From Halomonas sp. M20 (GTDB lineage Bacteria; Pseudomonadota; Gammaproteobacteria; Pseudomonadales; Halomonadaceae), in contig NZ_JACNMQ010000002.1 in assembly GCF_020622265.1 (NCBI RefSeq), forward strand, positions 496,001 through 560,000: a stretch of 64,000 nt of DNA, given 5' to 3'. The notes beneath the pieces were generated by a model that ran no database searches, was not told the origin of the DNA, and worked only from the letters and a program-made list of their open reading frames with translations. Of the stretch, positions 1-8,929 are shown one piece after another (the first letter of the stretch is position 1; every line of letters starts with the position of its first letter). Made by a program: the position numbers and the translations under genes.

Positions 1-1263
1 GCGTTGGGCATCGTCGGTCAGCGTCTGAAGCTGACGTTCCAAATGGCGCACGCCATCCTGGGAACGCTCGGCCTCACGGCTGGTTTCGCGATCCTGTTCA
101 CTGAAGGCCTCCCAGCGCTCCCGAGCCTCCTCGAACGCCTGCTCCGCTTCTTCCAGCGCCGCATCGAGTTCCGCCAGGGACTCTGCGGTTTCTTCCTGCT
201 CTGGCCCCAGGGTTTCAAGACGTTCATCGAGGCTTGCAAGCCGGGTATCGTCCTCGCTTCCAAGGCGATCGAGTTCAACCAGCTCGCGCCGCGCGGATTC
301 CAGCTCCCGGGCAAGACGCTGCTCCTGACTCCGGGCATGTTCAAGATGCTGTTCGAGACGCGCGATAGCGGCACCGGTTTCGTAGAAACGTGCCTGATGA
401 GCCTCGAGCTGTTCCGCCAACCGATCATGCTCCAGCCGGGACTCCTCGAGCTGGCGCTCGCACTGCCGGCTGCCCAGAATTTCCCGCTCGACCTGGGTTT
501 CCAGTTCCCGTACGCGGCTTTCCTGCTCACCTTGCTGGGCCCGCAACGATCGGCCGCGCAGCACTGCAAGCTCGCCCTTGAGCCGGTGTTCTTCGTTCTT
601 CAGGGTTTGGTAGCGGCGCGCGGCTTCCGCTTGGCGTTTCAGGCGTTCGAGCTGCTTGTCGAGTTCCTCGCGAATGTCGTCGAGGCGCTCGAGGTTCTCT
701 TGGGTGCGGCGCATGCGGTTTTCGGTTTCCCGGCGGCGCTCCTTATACTTGGAAATACCCGCGGCTTCTTCGAGGGTCGAGCGCAGATCTTCCGGGCGCG
801 CCTCGATCAGGCGCGAGATCATGCCTTGACCGATGATGGCGTAGGAGCGCGGCCCCAGGCCGGTGCCCAGGAACAGGTCGGCGATATCACGCCGCCGACA
901 TTTCTGATTGTTGAAGAAATAGCTCGACTGGCTGTCCCGGGTCACCACCCGCTTGACCACGATCTCGGCGTACTGGGCATAGGCCCCGCCCATGCTGCCG
1001 TCGCGGTTGTCGAAGTACAGCTCGATGGAGGCCTGACCCACCGGCTTGCGGCCCGTGGAGCCATTGAAGATGACATCGGTCATGGACTCGCCGCGAAGGG
1101 TCTTGGCGGAGGACTCCCCCATCACCCAGCGCACCGCATCGATGACGTTGGACTTGCCGCAGCCGTTGGGGCCGACGATGGCGGTCATGTTGCCATCGAA
1201 AGGCACCGTCACCGGATCGACAAAGGACTTGAAACCCGCAAGGCGAATGGACGTCAGACGCAT
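1..1263 (-). CDS. smc: Chromosome partition protein Smc, N-terminal part (cut by window edge)
   Basis: SMC is the ATPase of the bacterial condensin (Smc-ScpAB) that organises and segregates the chromosome. Translating the minus strand from the ATG at 1263 gives 421 residues without a stop. The N-terminal ATPase half is clear: GPNGCGKSN (Walker A) at residues 31-39, a conserved region through about residue 170, then a long Glu/Arg/Leu-rich heptad-like coiled coil to the window edge. The start lies 4 nt after the ccmI stop, so smc may be transcribed or translated together with the ccm operon. The C-terminal half (Walker B, signature motif, hinge) lies outside. The family call is safe. Confidence 0.95.
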   Translation of the reverse strand, partial: MRLTSIRLAGFKSFVDPVTVPFDGNMTAIVGPNGCGKSNVIDAVRWVMGESSAKTLRGESMTDVIFNGSTGRKPVGQASIELYFDNRDGSMGGAYAQYAEIVVKRVVTRDSQSSYFFNNQKCRRRDIADLFLGTGLGPRSYAIIGQGMISRLIEARPEDLRSTLEEAAGISKYKERRRETENRMRRTQENLERLDDIREELDKQLERLKRQAEAARRYQTLKNEEHRLKGELAVLRGRSLRAQQGEQESRVRELETQVEREILGSRQCERQLEESRLEHDRLAEQLEAHQARFYETGAAIARLEQHLEHARSQEQRLARELESARRELVELDRLGSEDDTRLASLDERLETLGPEQEETAESLAELDAALEEAEQAFEEARERWEAFSEQDRETSREAERSQDGVRHLERQLQTLTDDAQR

Positions 1264-1267
1264 TGAA

Positions 1268-2515
1268 TCAATCTACGACCCGGTCGATGGTGATTTCAAC
1301 CGGGCCGTTCCGGTCGCCCAGCTTTATCGGGCCTGCCTGACCGGTCAGATCGCCGGGTTGCGCCATGGCCTGTCCCGAGGATGAAACCCGCACCGTCAGC
1401 TGCACCTCATCGACCAGGGAAAGACGCGCGCTGGGGGCCATGGCATCGCTGTCGTCCAAGGTTACCTCGAGGGGCAGATCGGCGACGGTGGCCCGCTCCA
1501 GCGCCAGAGGAGGTAGTTCGCCGGCGGTATCCCTCGCTACCACGAACACCGTATCCTCGGGGGCCACCCGTTCCTTGAGCCCTTTTTCCAGGCTGACCTT
1601 GACTGCAAGCGATGGCCCGTTTTCGGTGCTGGATACGACGCTGGCACGTTCCGGCGTAATGCCCAGACGCTGTTGAGCGATGGCGATACCGTTACGCAAT
1701 ACTTCGGCGGCGGCCTCGTCGTTGAAACCGGCAATGGCTTCGCGCCAGTGGGCGATAGCCTGCTCGTAGCGGCCACCCTCGAAAGCTTCGATACCCAGCA
1801 GCCCCAGCACCGTCGGCTGACGTGGCGCCTTGGCCAGCACTTCGTCGGCCAACTCCTTTACTTCGCCGGTCAGCTTTCTATCCGCAGCGAAAAACTTCAT
1901 TTGCGCTAGCTGCGCCAGCAACTCTGTCTGGCGTCCTTCCAGCGTGATTAGCCGCTGGAGCGCATCGATTGCGGCATCGAATCGACCGCTGTCGCGATAG
2001 AGCGGAAACAGCGCCATCCACAGCTTGGGATTGTCCGGCTGCTGCGCTATCTGACCCTCAAGGCGCTCGACCAGCATCGCCCTGGAGCCATCCGGTGCAT
2101 TCATTACCTCATGCTGAATGGCATACAGAACCAGATCGTCCTCGGCACCTTCCTGCTGATACCAGAGCACGCTCCCGGCCACCAGCGCAATCATCGTCAC
2201 CAATACCGCCCACCGGCCGGCTTTCGCGGCCTTGAGGGGGGAACGACGCTGCGCCTCGGTATCCTCGAGCAGGCTGCGATCCAGCTCCAGACGACTCTCT
2301 TCAAAGCGCTTGGCATCGATCTCACCCTGGGCAAGGGCCTGTTCCAGGGAGGCCAGACGACGGCGGTAGATCGCAACGTTCTGAGCATCGTTGCTCTCTT
2401 CGACTTCATAGGCGTGCTGCGCATCGCGCACTGCCTGAGCGCGTCGCAGCGGCCAGGCAACGATCCACAAGGCAGGCAGCAGCAGCAGAGCAAAAGCTAT
2501 CCACAACAGATTCAT
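1268..2515 (-). CDS. ccmI: Cytochrome c maturation protein CcmI (CycH), TPR protein
   Basis: CcmI holds apocytochrome c for the CcmFH haem-ligation complex at the periplasmic side of the inner membrane. The product has an N-terminal membrane segment (about residues 1-20), a second one near residue 100, then a helical region with TPR-like repeats and a C-terminal beta-rich domain. I chose ATG 2515 because it opens directly on the first membrane helix (MNLLWIAF); the longer reading adds an Arg-rich stretch that overlaps ccmH. The start overlaps the ccmH stop by 4 nt (ATGA type). It is the last gene of the ccm operon, immediately before smc. Confidence 0.9.
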   Translation of the reverse strand: MNLLWIAFALLLLPALWIVAWPLRRAQAVRDAQHAYEVEESNDAQNVAIYRRRLASLEQALAQGEIDAKRFEESRLELDRSLLEDTEAQRRSPLKAAKAGRWAVLVTMIALVAGSVLWYQQEGAEDDLVLYAIQHEVMNAPDGSRAMLVERLEGQIAQQPDNPKLWMALFPLYRDSGRFDAAIDALQRLITLEGRQTELLAQLAQMKFFAADRKLTGEVKELADEVLAKAPRQPTVLGLLGIEAFEGGRYEQAIAHWREAIAGFNDEAAAEVLRNGIAIAQQRLGITPERASVVSSTENGPSLAVKVSLEKGLKERVAPEDTVFVVARDTAGELPPLALERATVADLPLEVTLDDSDAMAPSARLSLVDEVQLTVRVSSSGQAMAQPGDLTGQAGPIKLGDRNGPVEITIDRVVD

Positions 2516-2985
2516 TGCGTCCTCTCGCGATTGACCAGCGCATCGAGGCGTTCCCGCTCCGCGGCGCTGAGCGCATGATTGGAGGCGCGCCGGCGTGTCC
2601 TTACGATGAAGCCGATAATGATGGCGCCAAGCAGGACCAGCGCGGCGGGCAAGCCCCACAGCAGCCAGGTTCGTCCGGTTAGCCGGGGGTTATAGAGCAC
2701 GAAGTCACCGAAGCGTTCGGTCATGTAATTCTGAATTTCGATATCGGAACGACCATCCTGCAGCAGCTGATAGACGCGCTCGCGCATGTCACCGGCTATT
2801 GGGGACTCGGAGTCCCCAATAGCCTGATTCTCGCATTTAGGGCAACGCAGAGAACCGTTCAAGGAGTCGTAGCGCTGCTTCTGTACGGGGCTGTCGAACT
2901 CGCGCACTTCGATAGCCGCCAGGGTCGTGGCGGACCACGACAGACAAAGCAACAGCGCCAGGGCCTGGATCAGTCGGCACGCCAT
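2512..2985 (-). CDS. ccmH: Cytochrome c maturation protein CcmH (CycL)
   Basis: CcmH is the membrane-anchored thiol reductase that handles the apocytochrome CXXCH cysteines before haem attachment. The 157-residue product has a signal peptide (about 1-24), the family CXXC in LRCPKCENQ (C48, C51), and a C-terminal membrane helix (about 108-128), the short CcmH layout without a fused TPR domain. ATG 2985 gives a normal signal peptide; the longer frame upstream is an out-of-frame reading of ccmG. It overlaps the end of ccmG by 16 bp and ccmI by 4 bp, indicating tight translational coupling. Confidence 0.93.
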   Translation of the reverse strand: MACRLIQALALLLCLSWSATTLAAIEVREFDSPVQKQRYDSLNGSLRCPKCENQAIGDSESPIAGDMRERVYQLLQDGRSDIEIQNYMTERFGDFVLYNPRLTGRTWLLWGLPAALVLLGAIIIGFIVRTRRRASNHALSAAERERLDALVNRERTQ

Positions 2986-3503
2986 TTTTCCACCTCCGGC
3001 ACGATCGTCTGCTCGATATCTTCGGGTCTGATGTACCCGGTATGGTGATAACGGATGATACCGTCCGCGTCGACCAGAAAGGTTTCCGGAGCACCGTAGA
3101 CGCCAAGATCGAAGCCTAGCGCTCCTTCCGGGTCGAAGACGTTGACCTCGAAGGGATTGCCGAATTTCTCGAGGAATTCGTGACCCATTTCCCGCGTGTC
3201 CTTGTAATCGACACCGACCAGGCGAATGCCACGCTTTTCCAGCGCCAGCAGCTGCGGCATTTCCTGCTTGCAGGTGGGGCACCACTCCCCCCACACATTG
3301 ACCAGGGTCGTCTCGCCCTTGAGCAAGGATTCATCCACCTGGCGTTCCGGATCTTCCAGGGTCGATAGCGTAAAGCTCGGAAATGGCTGACCCAGCAATG
3401 ACGAGTCTCGCGCACTGGGGTCCAGTGCCAGTCCGCGATACAGGAATACCGCCAGCACGACGAACAACACAAGGGGAATCAGCAGAAACAGACGACGCTT
3501 CAT
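2970..3503 (-). CDS. ccmG: Thiol:disulfide interchange protein CcmG (DsbE)
   Basis: CcmG is a periplasmic, membrane-anchored thioredoxin-like protein that keeps apocytochrome c or CcmH cysteines reduced. The 177-residue sequence has an N-terminal anchor (about 1-22), the active site WCPTC at residues 74-78, and the GVYGAPETFLVD segment containing the cis-proline loop of thioredoxin folds. The length is typical. The start overlaps the ccmF stop by 4 nt and the end overlaps ccmH. Nothing unusual was seen. Confidence 0.95.
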   Translation of the reverse strand: MKRRLFLLIPLVLFVVLAVFLYRGLALDPSARDSSLLGQPFPSFTLSTLEDPERQVDESLLKGETTLVNVWGEWCPTCKQEMPQLLALEKRGIRLVGVDYKDTREMGHEFLEKFGNPFEVNVFDPEGALGFDLGVYGAPETFLVDADGIIRYHHTGYIRPEDIEQTIVPEVEKWRAD

Positions 3504-5503
3504 GCCTGAGCCTCCTTGAAACCCGATGCATCGGAGGCCACGGGTTGCTGAGCACGGCGCTTCACCCGCCGATAGCGTTTATCCACCACCGCCAGCATTC
3601 CGCCTGCCGCCATGAGCAGTGCCCCCAGCCACAGCCAGCGCACGAAGGGCTTGAACTGAATCCGCAGCGCCCAGGACCCATCCCCCAGATCTTCGCCCAG
3701 GGCAACATACAGATCCCGCAGCAGGCCGGGTCTTAGCGCCACATCCGTCATCGGCATGCCCCGGGCCAGATAGAGGCGCTTCTCGGGATGCATGGTGAAG
3801 CGATGTTCGCCGTTGCGACTGACGTCGATGGTGGCGGTATCGGCGATGAAGTTGGCCCCACGGCGCTCTCGCAAGCCCTGCATAGCAAAGGTATAGCCGG
3901 CGACTTCGACGCTATCGCCCGGCGCCAGACGCACGTTACGCTCGATGTTGTAGTTCGACACCATGGTCACGCCGATGATGGTCACCGCCAGCCCCATGTG
4001 GCCCACTACCATGCCCCAATAGGCGGGAGACAGACGCTTCATGCCAACGCCGAGATTCGAGGCGTTACGCACCTTGTCGAACAGATCCCGGCCCAGGGAA
4101 AGCACGATCCACAGCGCCATCACCAGCCCTAGCGACACCCACAGGTTCCACTGCCCGCCATAGACAAATGGGGCCACCGCGGCGATGACCACGGCAGAGA
4201 TGCCGGCCCCCAGCAGACGCTTGAACAGCTCCCGGCCGCTCATCTGCTTCCAGCGCGAGGACGGGCCAAGCCCCATGAAGACGCACAGCAGGCCGGTCAG
4301 CGGCACGAACAGCGCATTGAAGTACGGAGGGCCCACACTGATCTTGCCCAGCCCCAGAGCATCGAGCAGCAGCGGATAGACCGTTCCTAGTAGTACGGTC
4401 ACGGTCATGATCACCAGCAGGATGTTGTTGACCAGCAGCAGCGCATCCCGGGAGAGCCAGGTAAAGCCGATGCTGTGACTGACCCGGGGCGCGCGCAGTG
4501 CGAATACCAGCAGCGAAAGCCCGACCGTCAACCCGAGCAACACAAGAATGAAGGTGCCCCGGGCCGGGTCGTTGGCGAAGGCATGCACCGAGGTCAACAC
4601 CCCGGAGCGCACCAGGAAGGTGCCCAGCAGGGATAGCGAGAAGGTGGTGATGGCCAGCAGCAGCGTCCAGCTCTTGAAGCTGCCGCGCTTTTCCGTCACC
4701 GCAAGTGAATGGATCAGGGCGGTGCCCGCAAGCCAGGGCAGCAAGGAGGCGTTTTCCACCGGGTCCCAGAACCACCAGCCGCCCCAGCCAAGTTCGTAGT
4801 AGGCCCACCAGCTACCCAGGGCGATGCCCACGGTGAGAAAGGCCCAGGCGAGATTGGTCCAGGGCCGCGCCCAACGGGTCCAGGCCGCATCGAGTCGTCC
4901 ACCGATCAGCCCGGCGATAGCGAAGGCAAAGACCACGGAGAAGCCCACGTAGCCCATGTAGAGCATGGGGGGGTGAATGACCAGGCCGAAGTCCTGCAGC
5001 AGCGGATTGAGGTCGGCTCCATCCTGGGGCATGTTCGGCAGCAAGCGCTCGAAGGGATTGGAAGTGATCAGCACGAACAGCAGGAAGCCGACACACACCA
5101 TGCCCATCACCGACAATACCCGGGCCACCATGTCCCGGGGCAGCTGGCTTGAACACTGGCTAACCGCAAAGCCCCAGCCTCCCAGCATCAGGCTCCACAG
5201 CAGCACCGAGCCCTCGTGACTGCCCCATACCGCGGTCGTTTTGTAATACCAGGGCAGCATCGAGTTGGAGTTGTTGGCGACATAGGCGACGCTGAAGTCA
5301 TCCAACAGAAAGCTCGCGGTCAGACATAGATAAGCGATCGCCAGGAACAGGAACTGGCCACTCGCCAGGGGCTTGGCGAAGGCCATCCAGAGAGGGCGCC
5401 GGGTCATTGTGCCGGCCATGGGTACCACGGCCTGAACCAGGGCCATGAGTAGCGCCAGAATCAGCGCAAAATGACCGAGTTCGGGAATGATCTTGCTAAG
5501 CAT
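3500..5503 (-). CDS. ccmF: Haem lyase CcmF
   Basis: CcmF is the large integral membrane subunit of the haem lyase that transfers haem from CcmE to apocytochrome c. The 667-residue product is strongly hydrophobic with many membrane helices and carries the tryptophan-rich WWD signature (GWGGWWFWDPVENAS, about residues 235-250) of the haem-handling protein superfamily. The length is normal for the family. It follows ccmE after 26 nt and overlaps ccmG by 4 nt. Confidence 0.96.
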   Translation of the reverse strand: MLSKIIPELGHFALILALLMALVQAVVPMAGTMTRRPLWMAFAKPLASGQFLFLAIAYLCLTASFLLDDFSVAYVANNSNSMLPWYYKTTAVWGSHEGSVLLWSLMLGGWGFAVSQCSSQLPRDMVARVLSVMGMVCVGFLLFVLITSNPFERLLPNMPQDGADLNPLLQDFGLVIHPPMLYMGYVGFSVVFAFAIAGLIGGRLDAAWTRWARPWTNLAWAFLTVGIALGSWWAYYELGWGGWWFWDPVENASLLPWLAGTALIHSLAVTEKRGSFKSWTLLLAITTFSLSLLGTFLVRSGVLTSVHAFANDPARGTFILVLLGLTVGLSLLVFALRAPRVSHSIGFTWLSRDALLLVNNILLVIMTVTVLLGTVYPLLLDALGLGKISVGPPYFNALFVPLTGLLCVFMGLGPSSRWKQMSGRELFKRLLGAGISAVVIAAVAPFVYGGQWNLWVSLGLVMALWIVLSLGRDLFDKVRNASNLGVGMKRLSPAYWGMVVGHMGLAVTIIGVTMVSNYNIERNVRLAPGDSVEVAGYTFAMQGLRERRGANFIADTATIDVSRNGEHRFTMHPEKRLYLARGMPMTDVALRPGLLRDLYVALGEDLGDGSWALRIQFKPFVRWLWLGALLMAAGGMLAVVDKRYRRVKRRAQQPVASDASGFKEAQA

Positions 5504-5529
5504 GGGGGCTCCAGGATCCTTGAACGGAT

Positions 5530-5973
5530 CTATTCAAGCGTTTCTGTCGGCATCTTGCCCTGCATGGCTTCGGCCACTTCCGGTGGCATGTAGTTCTCAT
5601 CGTGTTTGGCCAATACCTGGCCGGCACGCAGCATGCCGCCCTCCTCGAGTTTGCCGACCACGACTACACCTTGGCCTTCGCGAAAAAGATCCGGCAAGAT
5701 ACCGCTGTAGTATACCTCCAGGTCGTTCTCGTAATCGGTCACCACGAAGGAGACATCGAGACTCTCCTTGTCACGCTGTACGCTGCCTTCCTTGACCATG
5801 CCGCCGGCACGAATCTGGCGCTCGAGAGGTGCTTCGCCCTTGGCGATCTGTTCCGGGCTGAAGAAAAGATTGATATTGCTGCTTAACGAATACAGCACCA
5901 ACCCCACTGCGATCGCCGCCAACGTGGCCAGTCCAAGCAGTATCATGAGGCGCTGCCTGCGCTTAGGATTCAT
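5530..5973 (-). CDS. ccmE: Haem chaperone CcmE
   Basis: CcmE binds haem covalently in the periplasm and delivers it to CcmF. The product has one N-terminal membrane helix followed by a beta-barrel domain and contains the conserved HDENY motif, whose histidine (about residue 124) is the covalent haem ligand. An ATG 6 nt upstream (5979) is possible. I chose 5973 because it gives the common MNPKRR start and has a GGGGGA ribosome-binding site at proper spacing. It overlaps the 3' end of ccmD by 11 bp. Confidence 0.95.
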   Translation of the reverse strand: MNPKRRQRLMILLGLATLAAIAVGLVLYSLSSNINLFFSPEQIAKGEAPLERQIRAGGMVKEGSVQRDKESLDVSFVVTDYENDLEVYYSGILPDLFREGQGVVVVGKLEEGGMLRAGQVLAKHDENYMPPEVAEAMQGKMPTETLE

Positions 5974-6163
5974 GAGCATTCCCCCGGTCGGCGTGATGTT
6001 CCCGGCGCTGACGTCGTTTGAGATTCTGCATCAGATGACGTCGTTCCGTGCGCGCATGAAGCGCGCTTGCAATCAATAACAGGGCGGTCAGCCCCCAGGC
6101 GGACCACACATAGGCTGCATGACCATCCATCGCCAGCAGCGCCGAGAATGAATCGAAGGCCAA
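5963..6163 (-). CDS. ccmD: Haem exporter protein CcmD
   Basis: CcmD is a small membrane protein that stabilises the CcmABC transporter and helps release holo-CcmE. This 66-residue product has a short N-terminus with the family-like segment [11 protein letters not shown], one membrane helix, and a basic, charged cytoplasmic tail, as expected. It sits exactly between ccmC (2-nt gap) and ccmE (11-bp overlap). The call relies on position as well as sequence, since CcmD is poorly conserved. Confidence 0.88.
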   Translation of the reverse strand: MAFDSFSALLAMDGHAAYVWSAWGLTALLLIASALHARTERRHLMQNLKRRQRREHHADRGNAHES

Positions 6164-6165
6164 TA

Positions 6166-6915
6166 TTATCCTCTCCTACCGTTATCAACGACAAGCTCGC
6201 GCACCCAGCGCTTGGCGGACTCCCGGCGCAGTATCTCGTTGCGAGTACGGGTCAGGGTCAGCGCGATGAAAAAGCAGTAGAAACCCGCCACCATGATCAA
6301 CAGCGGCAGCCACATGTCCATTGGCATCGCCGGGCGTTCGGTTAGCGTAAAAGTTGCAGGCTGATGCAGGGTGTTCCACCAGTTCACGGAGTATTTGATG
6401 ATGGGAATGTTGACCACACCCACCAGGGCCAGCACCGATGCCGCCCGGGCACCGCTGTCCCGGCTGGAGAAAGAACCGCGTAGCGCAATCACGCCCAGAT
6501 ACAGGAACAGCTGAATCAGCATCGAGGTCAGGCGCGCATCCCACACCCACCAGGTACCCCAGGTCGGCATGCCCCAAACCGCGCCGGAAAACAGCGCGAC
6601 AAACGTCATGGCGGCGCCGAATGGCGCGATGACCGTGGCGGCCATATCCGCAATCTTGATCTTCCAGACCAGAAAGATGACACCGGAGACCGCCATGGCG
6701 ACAAAGCAGGACTGGGCAAGAATGGCTGCCGGTACGTGCACATAGATGATGCGAAAACTATTGCCCTGCTGATAGTCCGAGGGCGCAAAGGCAAGGCCCC
6801 AGACACTGCCCACCAATAGCAGCAGAATCGCCAACCCCCAGAACCAGGGCTGAAGCCTGCTGCTGATGACGTAGAACCATTTGGGCGAACCCAGCTTGTG
6901 TATGAAGGCCCACAT
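6166..6915 (-). CDS. ccmC: Haem exporter protein CcmC
   Basis: CcmC loads haem onto CcmE and belongs to the haem-handling protein family with CcmF. The 249-residue product has about six membrane helices and the WWD motif in [13 protein letters not shown] (around residue 125), with family-like HVPAA and LHQPA segments that carry the candidate haem-ligand histidines. The length is typical. It lies 12 nt after ccmB. Confidence 0.95.
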   Translation of the reverse strand: MWAFIHKLGSPKWFYVISSRLQPWFWGLAILLLLVGSVWGLAFAPSDYQQGNSFRIIYVHVPAAILAQSCFVAMAVSGVIFLVWKIKIADMAATVIAPFGAAMTFVALFSGAVWGMPTWGTWWVWDARLTSMLIQLFLYLGVIALRGSFSSRDSGARAASVLALVGVVNIPIIKYSVNWWNTLHQPATFTLTERPAMPMDMWLPLLIMVAGFYCFFIALTLTRTRNEILRRESAKRWVRELVVDNGRRG

Positions 6916-6927
6916 GCCGTTACTTCC

Positions 6928-7626
6928 TCAACCGTTGATACTGATGCGAAGTGCCGCCGCGATGGCCCAGGGTGCCAGCATTAGTGCCAGGCACAACTGA
7001 GCGCCGAGAATTGCCAGGTACGGGGCGGCGTTACCGCCAAGAGTCACTACTTGTACCGCCCCGGCACCGAAGATCAGCACCGGAATATAAAGCGGCAAGA
7101 CCAGCAGCGACAGCAGTACGCCGCCTCTTGATAGCCCTACGGTCAATGCAGCGCCGATGGCACCGATGAGACTCAGACTGGCACTGCCCAAGGCCAGCGA
7201 AAACGCCAGCACTACATAGCTTTGGCCAGGCAACGCCAGCATCAATCCCAGTAGTGGCGCCATAAGGGCCAGGGGCAAGCCGGTGAGTAGCCAGTGTACC
7301 AGCGTCTTCGACAACACCAGCGCTGGTAGCGGCTGAGGTGAAAGCAGTAGTTGCTCAAGGCTGCCATCGTCGTAATCGCTGCGAAACAGTGTATCTAGTG
7401 ACAATTGGGTCGCAAGCAGTGCCGCGACCCATAAAAGCCCTGGCGCGATAGCGGCCAACATCTGAGGATCCGGCGAAATACCCAGCGGAAACAGCGTGAT
7501 GACCAAGGCAAAGAACACCAGCGGATTGATCACCTCACTGCGCCGACGCAGTACCAAGGTCATGTCCCGCTTGATGGTCGCGCGAACGGCAACCCAGAGT
7601 TCCACTTTGGGTTCAATGACCTGCAT
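6928..7626 (-). CDS. ccmB: Haem exporter protein CcmB (ABC permease)
   Basis: CcmB is the permease subunit of the CcmAB ABC transporter, whose ATP hydrolysis releases holo-CcmE from CcmC. The 232-residue product shows six hydrophobic segments and the family N-terminus with a basic stretch (KRDMTLVLRRRSEVINP) before the first helix. It directly abuts ccmA (stop at 7627, start at 7626). No anomalies were seen. Confidence 0.94.
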   Translation of the reverse strand: MQVIEPKVELWVAVRATIKRDMTLVLRRRSEVINPLVFFALVITLFPLGISPDPQMLAAIAPGLLWVAALLATQLSLDTLFRSDYDDGSLEQLLLSPQPLPALVLSKTLVHWLLTGLPLALMAPLLGLMLALPGQSYVVLAFSLALGSASLSLIGAIGAALTVGLSRGGVLLSLLVLPLYIPVLIFGAGAVQVVTLGGNAAPYLAILGAQLCLALMLAPWAIAAALRISING

Positions 7627-8274
7627 TCATACTCCTGCCCCGTTGCGTTCCGCCTGCCCCAAGGTGATGCGTCGCAACTCTCCAAGCGGCGCAAGCTCAT
7701 GATGGGTGGTCAGAATTACACTGCCCCCGGCGCGAGCATGGGCCAGGAGACGCTGCTCCAGCCGCGCGACGCCCTGCTTGTCGATAGCGGTAAAGGGTTC
7801 ATCGAGCACCCATAGCGGGCGCTGGGTCAAGGTCAGTCGGGCGAGGGCTACCCGGCGCTGCTGGCCCGCGGAGAGTTGCGCCACCGGTACATCCTCGAAA
7901 CCGTAGAGCCCTATCTCTTCCAATACTGCCAGACGCTCGGCTTCACCGCCATGCTCGCCACTAAGCGCCTGATACCATACCAGATTTTCCAGAGCGGTCA
8001 GCGCCGTTTTGATGCCGGGAGAGTGCCCCAGATAAAGAAGATTGGCGAGAAAGGCGATGCGAGCCTTGCGCATCGGCTGGCCGCACCAGCGCAGTTCACC
8101 TTCATAATCCGTCAGCTGGCCTGAAAGTATCTTGAGCAGTGTCGTCTTGCCGCTGCCGTTGGGACCTTCGACACGCAGCACCTCGCCAGGCCCCACGTCC
8201 AGATCCAGCGCCTGAAACAGGCGTCGATCATCGCGTTCACAGGTCAACCCACGTGCTTCAAGACAAAATGTCAC
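7627..8274 (-). CDS. ccmA: Haem exporter ATP-binding protein CcmA
   Basis: CcmA is the ATPase of the CcmABCD transporter. Seen in sequence: Walker A GPNGSGKTT at residues 37-45, ABC signature LSAGQQRRVALAR, and Walker B LWVLDEPF. I chose GTG 8274, which gives the family-like start MTFCLEARGL and has a GGTGGGG ribosome-binding sequence 5 nt upstream; an in-frame TTG at 8298 would add 8 residues. It is the first gene of the nine-gene ccm operon, and the upstream region (8275-8467) is shared with the divergent lexA-like gene. Confidence 0.93.
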   Translation of the reverse strand: MTFCLEARGLTCERDDRRLFQALDLDVGPGEVLRVEGPNGSGKTTLLKILSGQLTDYEGELRWCGQPMRKARIAFLANLLYLGHSPGIKTALTALENLVWYQALSGEHGGEAERLAVLEEIGLYGFEDVPVAQLSAGQQRRVALARLTLTQRPLWVLDEPFTAIDKQGVARLEQRLLAHARAGGSVILTTHHELAPLGELRRITLGQAERNGAGV

Positions 8275-8467
8275 TCGAACCCCACCACAAGTAATCAACG
8301 AGGCACTTTACAGGGAAAGCCATTTTGCGGCCAGCCGGGGCGTTGCGTCAGCGCGTCGCAGCCGCCGCAGCGTTTGTTGCAAGGGCGTGGAACCCGGCGC
8401 ATTTCCGCCATGCACGGCACTTGCTATGATGCCGCGAGAGCATTGTCCAACGCGACTGGAGAAGACC

Positions 8468-8929
8468 ATGTATCACTATCTGCACCGCTTGCCCAACCTT
8501 CCGTTACAGGAAGGCGCCTGGGAAGAGATCGACGATAACGATCTGGTCGACATCCCTCTGCTTGGCCAGGTGGCGGCTGGCTTGCCCATCGAGGCGTGTC
8601 CGGATCAGGACAGCGTACAGGTACCTTCCCGCATGGTACGACGCAATACCTATGCGCTGCGGGTACGCGGCAATTCGATGATCGACTGCAACATTCGTGA
8701 TGGCGACGTGATCATCATCGAACGCCATGAGAGCGCCGAAAACGGCGAGACCGCGGTGGTCATGATCAATGGCCAGGAAGTTACCCTCAAAAAGCTCTAT
8801 ATCGACAAATCCGGGGTGCGCCTGCAGCCCGCCAACGAGACCATGGCACCCATCTTCCTGAAAAACGACGACGTCCAGGTGCTCGGACTGGTCATGGGGG
8901 TGGTACGAACCGAGAGTATCGCCGCCTGA
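8468..8929 (+). CDS. LexA/UmuD-like S24 peptidase lacking a DNA-binding domain
   Basis: This 153-residue protein is a LexA-type self-cleaving serine peptidase domain. It shows a LexA-like cleavage context (GQVAAGLP, Ala-Gly), the catalytic serine in GNSMIDCNIRDGD, and the catalytic lysine in EVTLKKL. LexA proper is about 200 residues with an N-terminal winged helix. Here only about 40 acidic residues precede the cleavage site, so no HTH is present and the size is UmuD-like. ATG 8468 has a strong GGAGAAG site; an upstream in-frame ATG at 8387 lacks one. No umuC follows and I see no CTGT-N8-ACAG box upstream. The stop overlaps the yigZ start (TGATG). Its role is unknown; a RecA-stimulated regulator is one option. 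Confidence 0.8.
   Translation: MYHYLHRLPNLPLQEGAWEEIDDNDLVDIPLLGQVAAGLPIEACPDQDSVQVPSRMVRRNTYALRVRGNSMIDCNIRDGDVIIIERHESAENGETAVVMINGQEVTLKKLYIDKSGVRLQPANETMAPIFLKNDDVQVLGLVMGVVRTESIAA

Noticed and set aside
4..1266. 420-residue open frame on the plus strand
   Set aside because: It is antisense to smc, whose minus-strand translation gives an unmistakable SMC ATPase and coiled coil. GC-rich coiled-coil genes often leave long antisense frames open.
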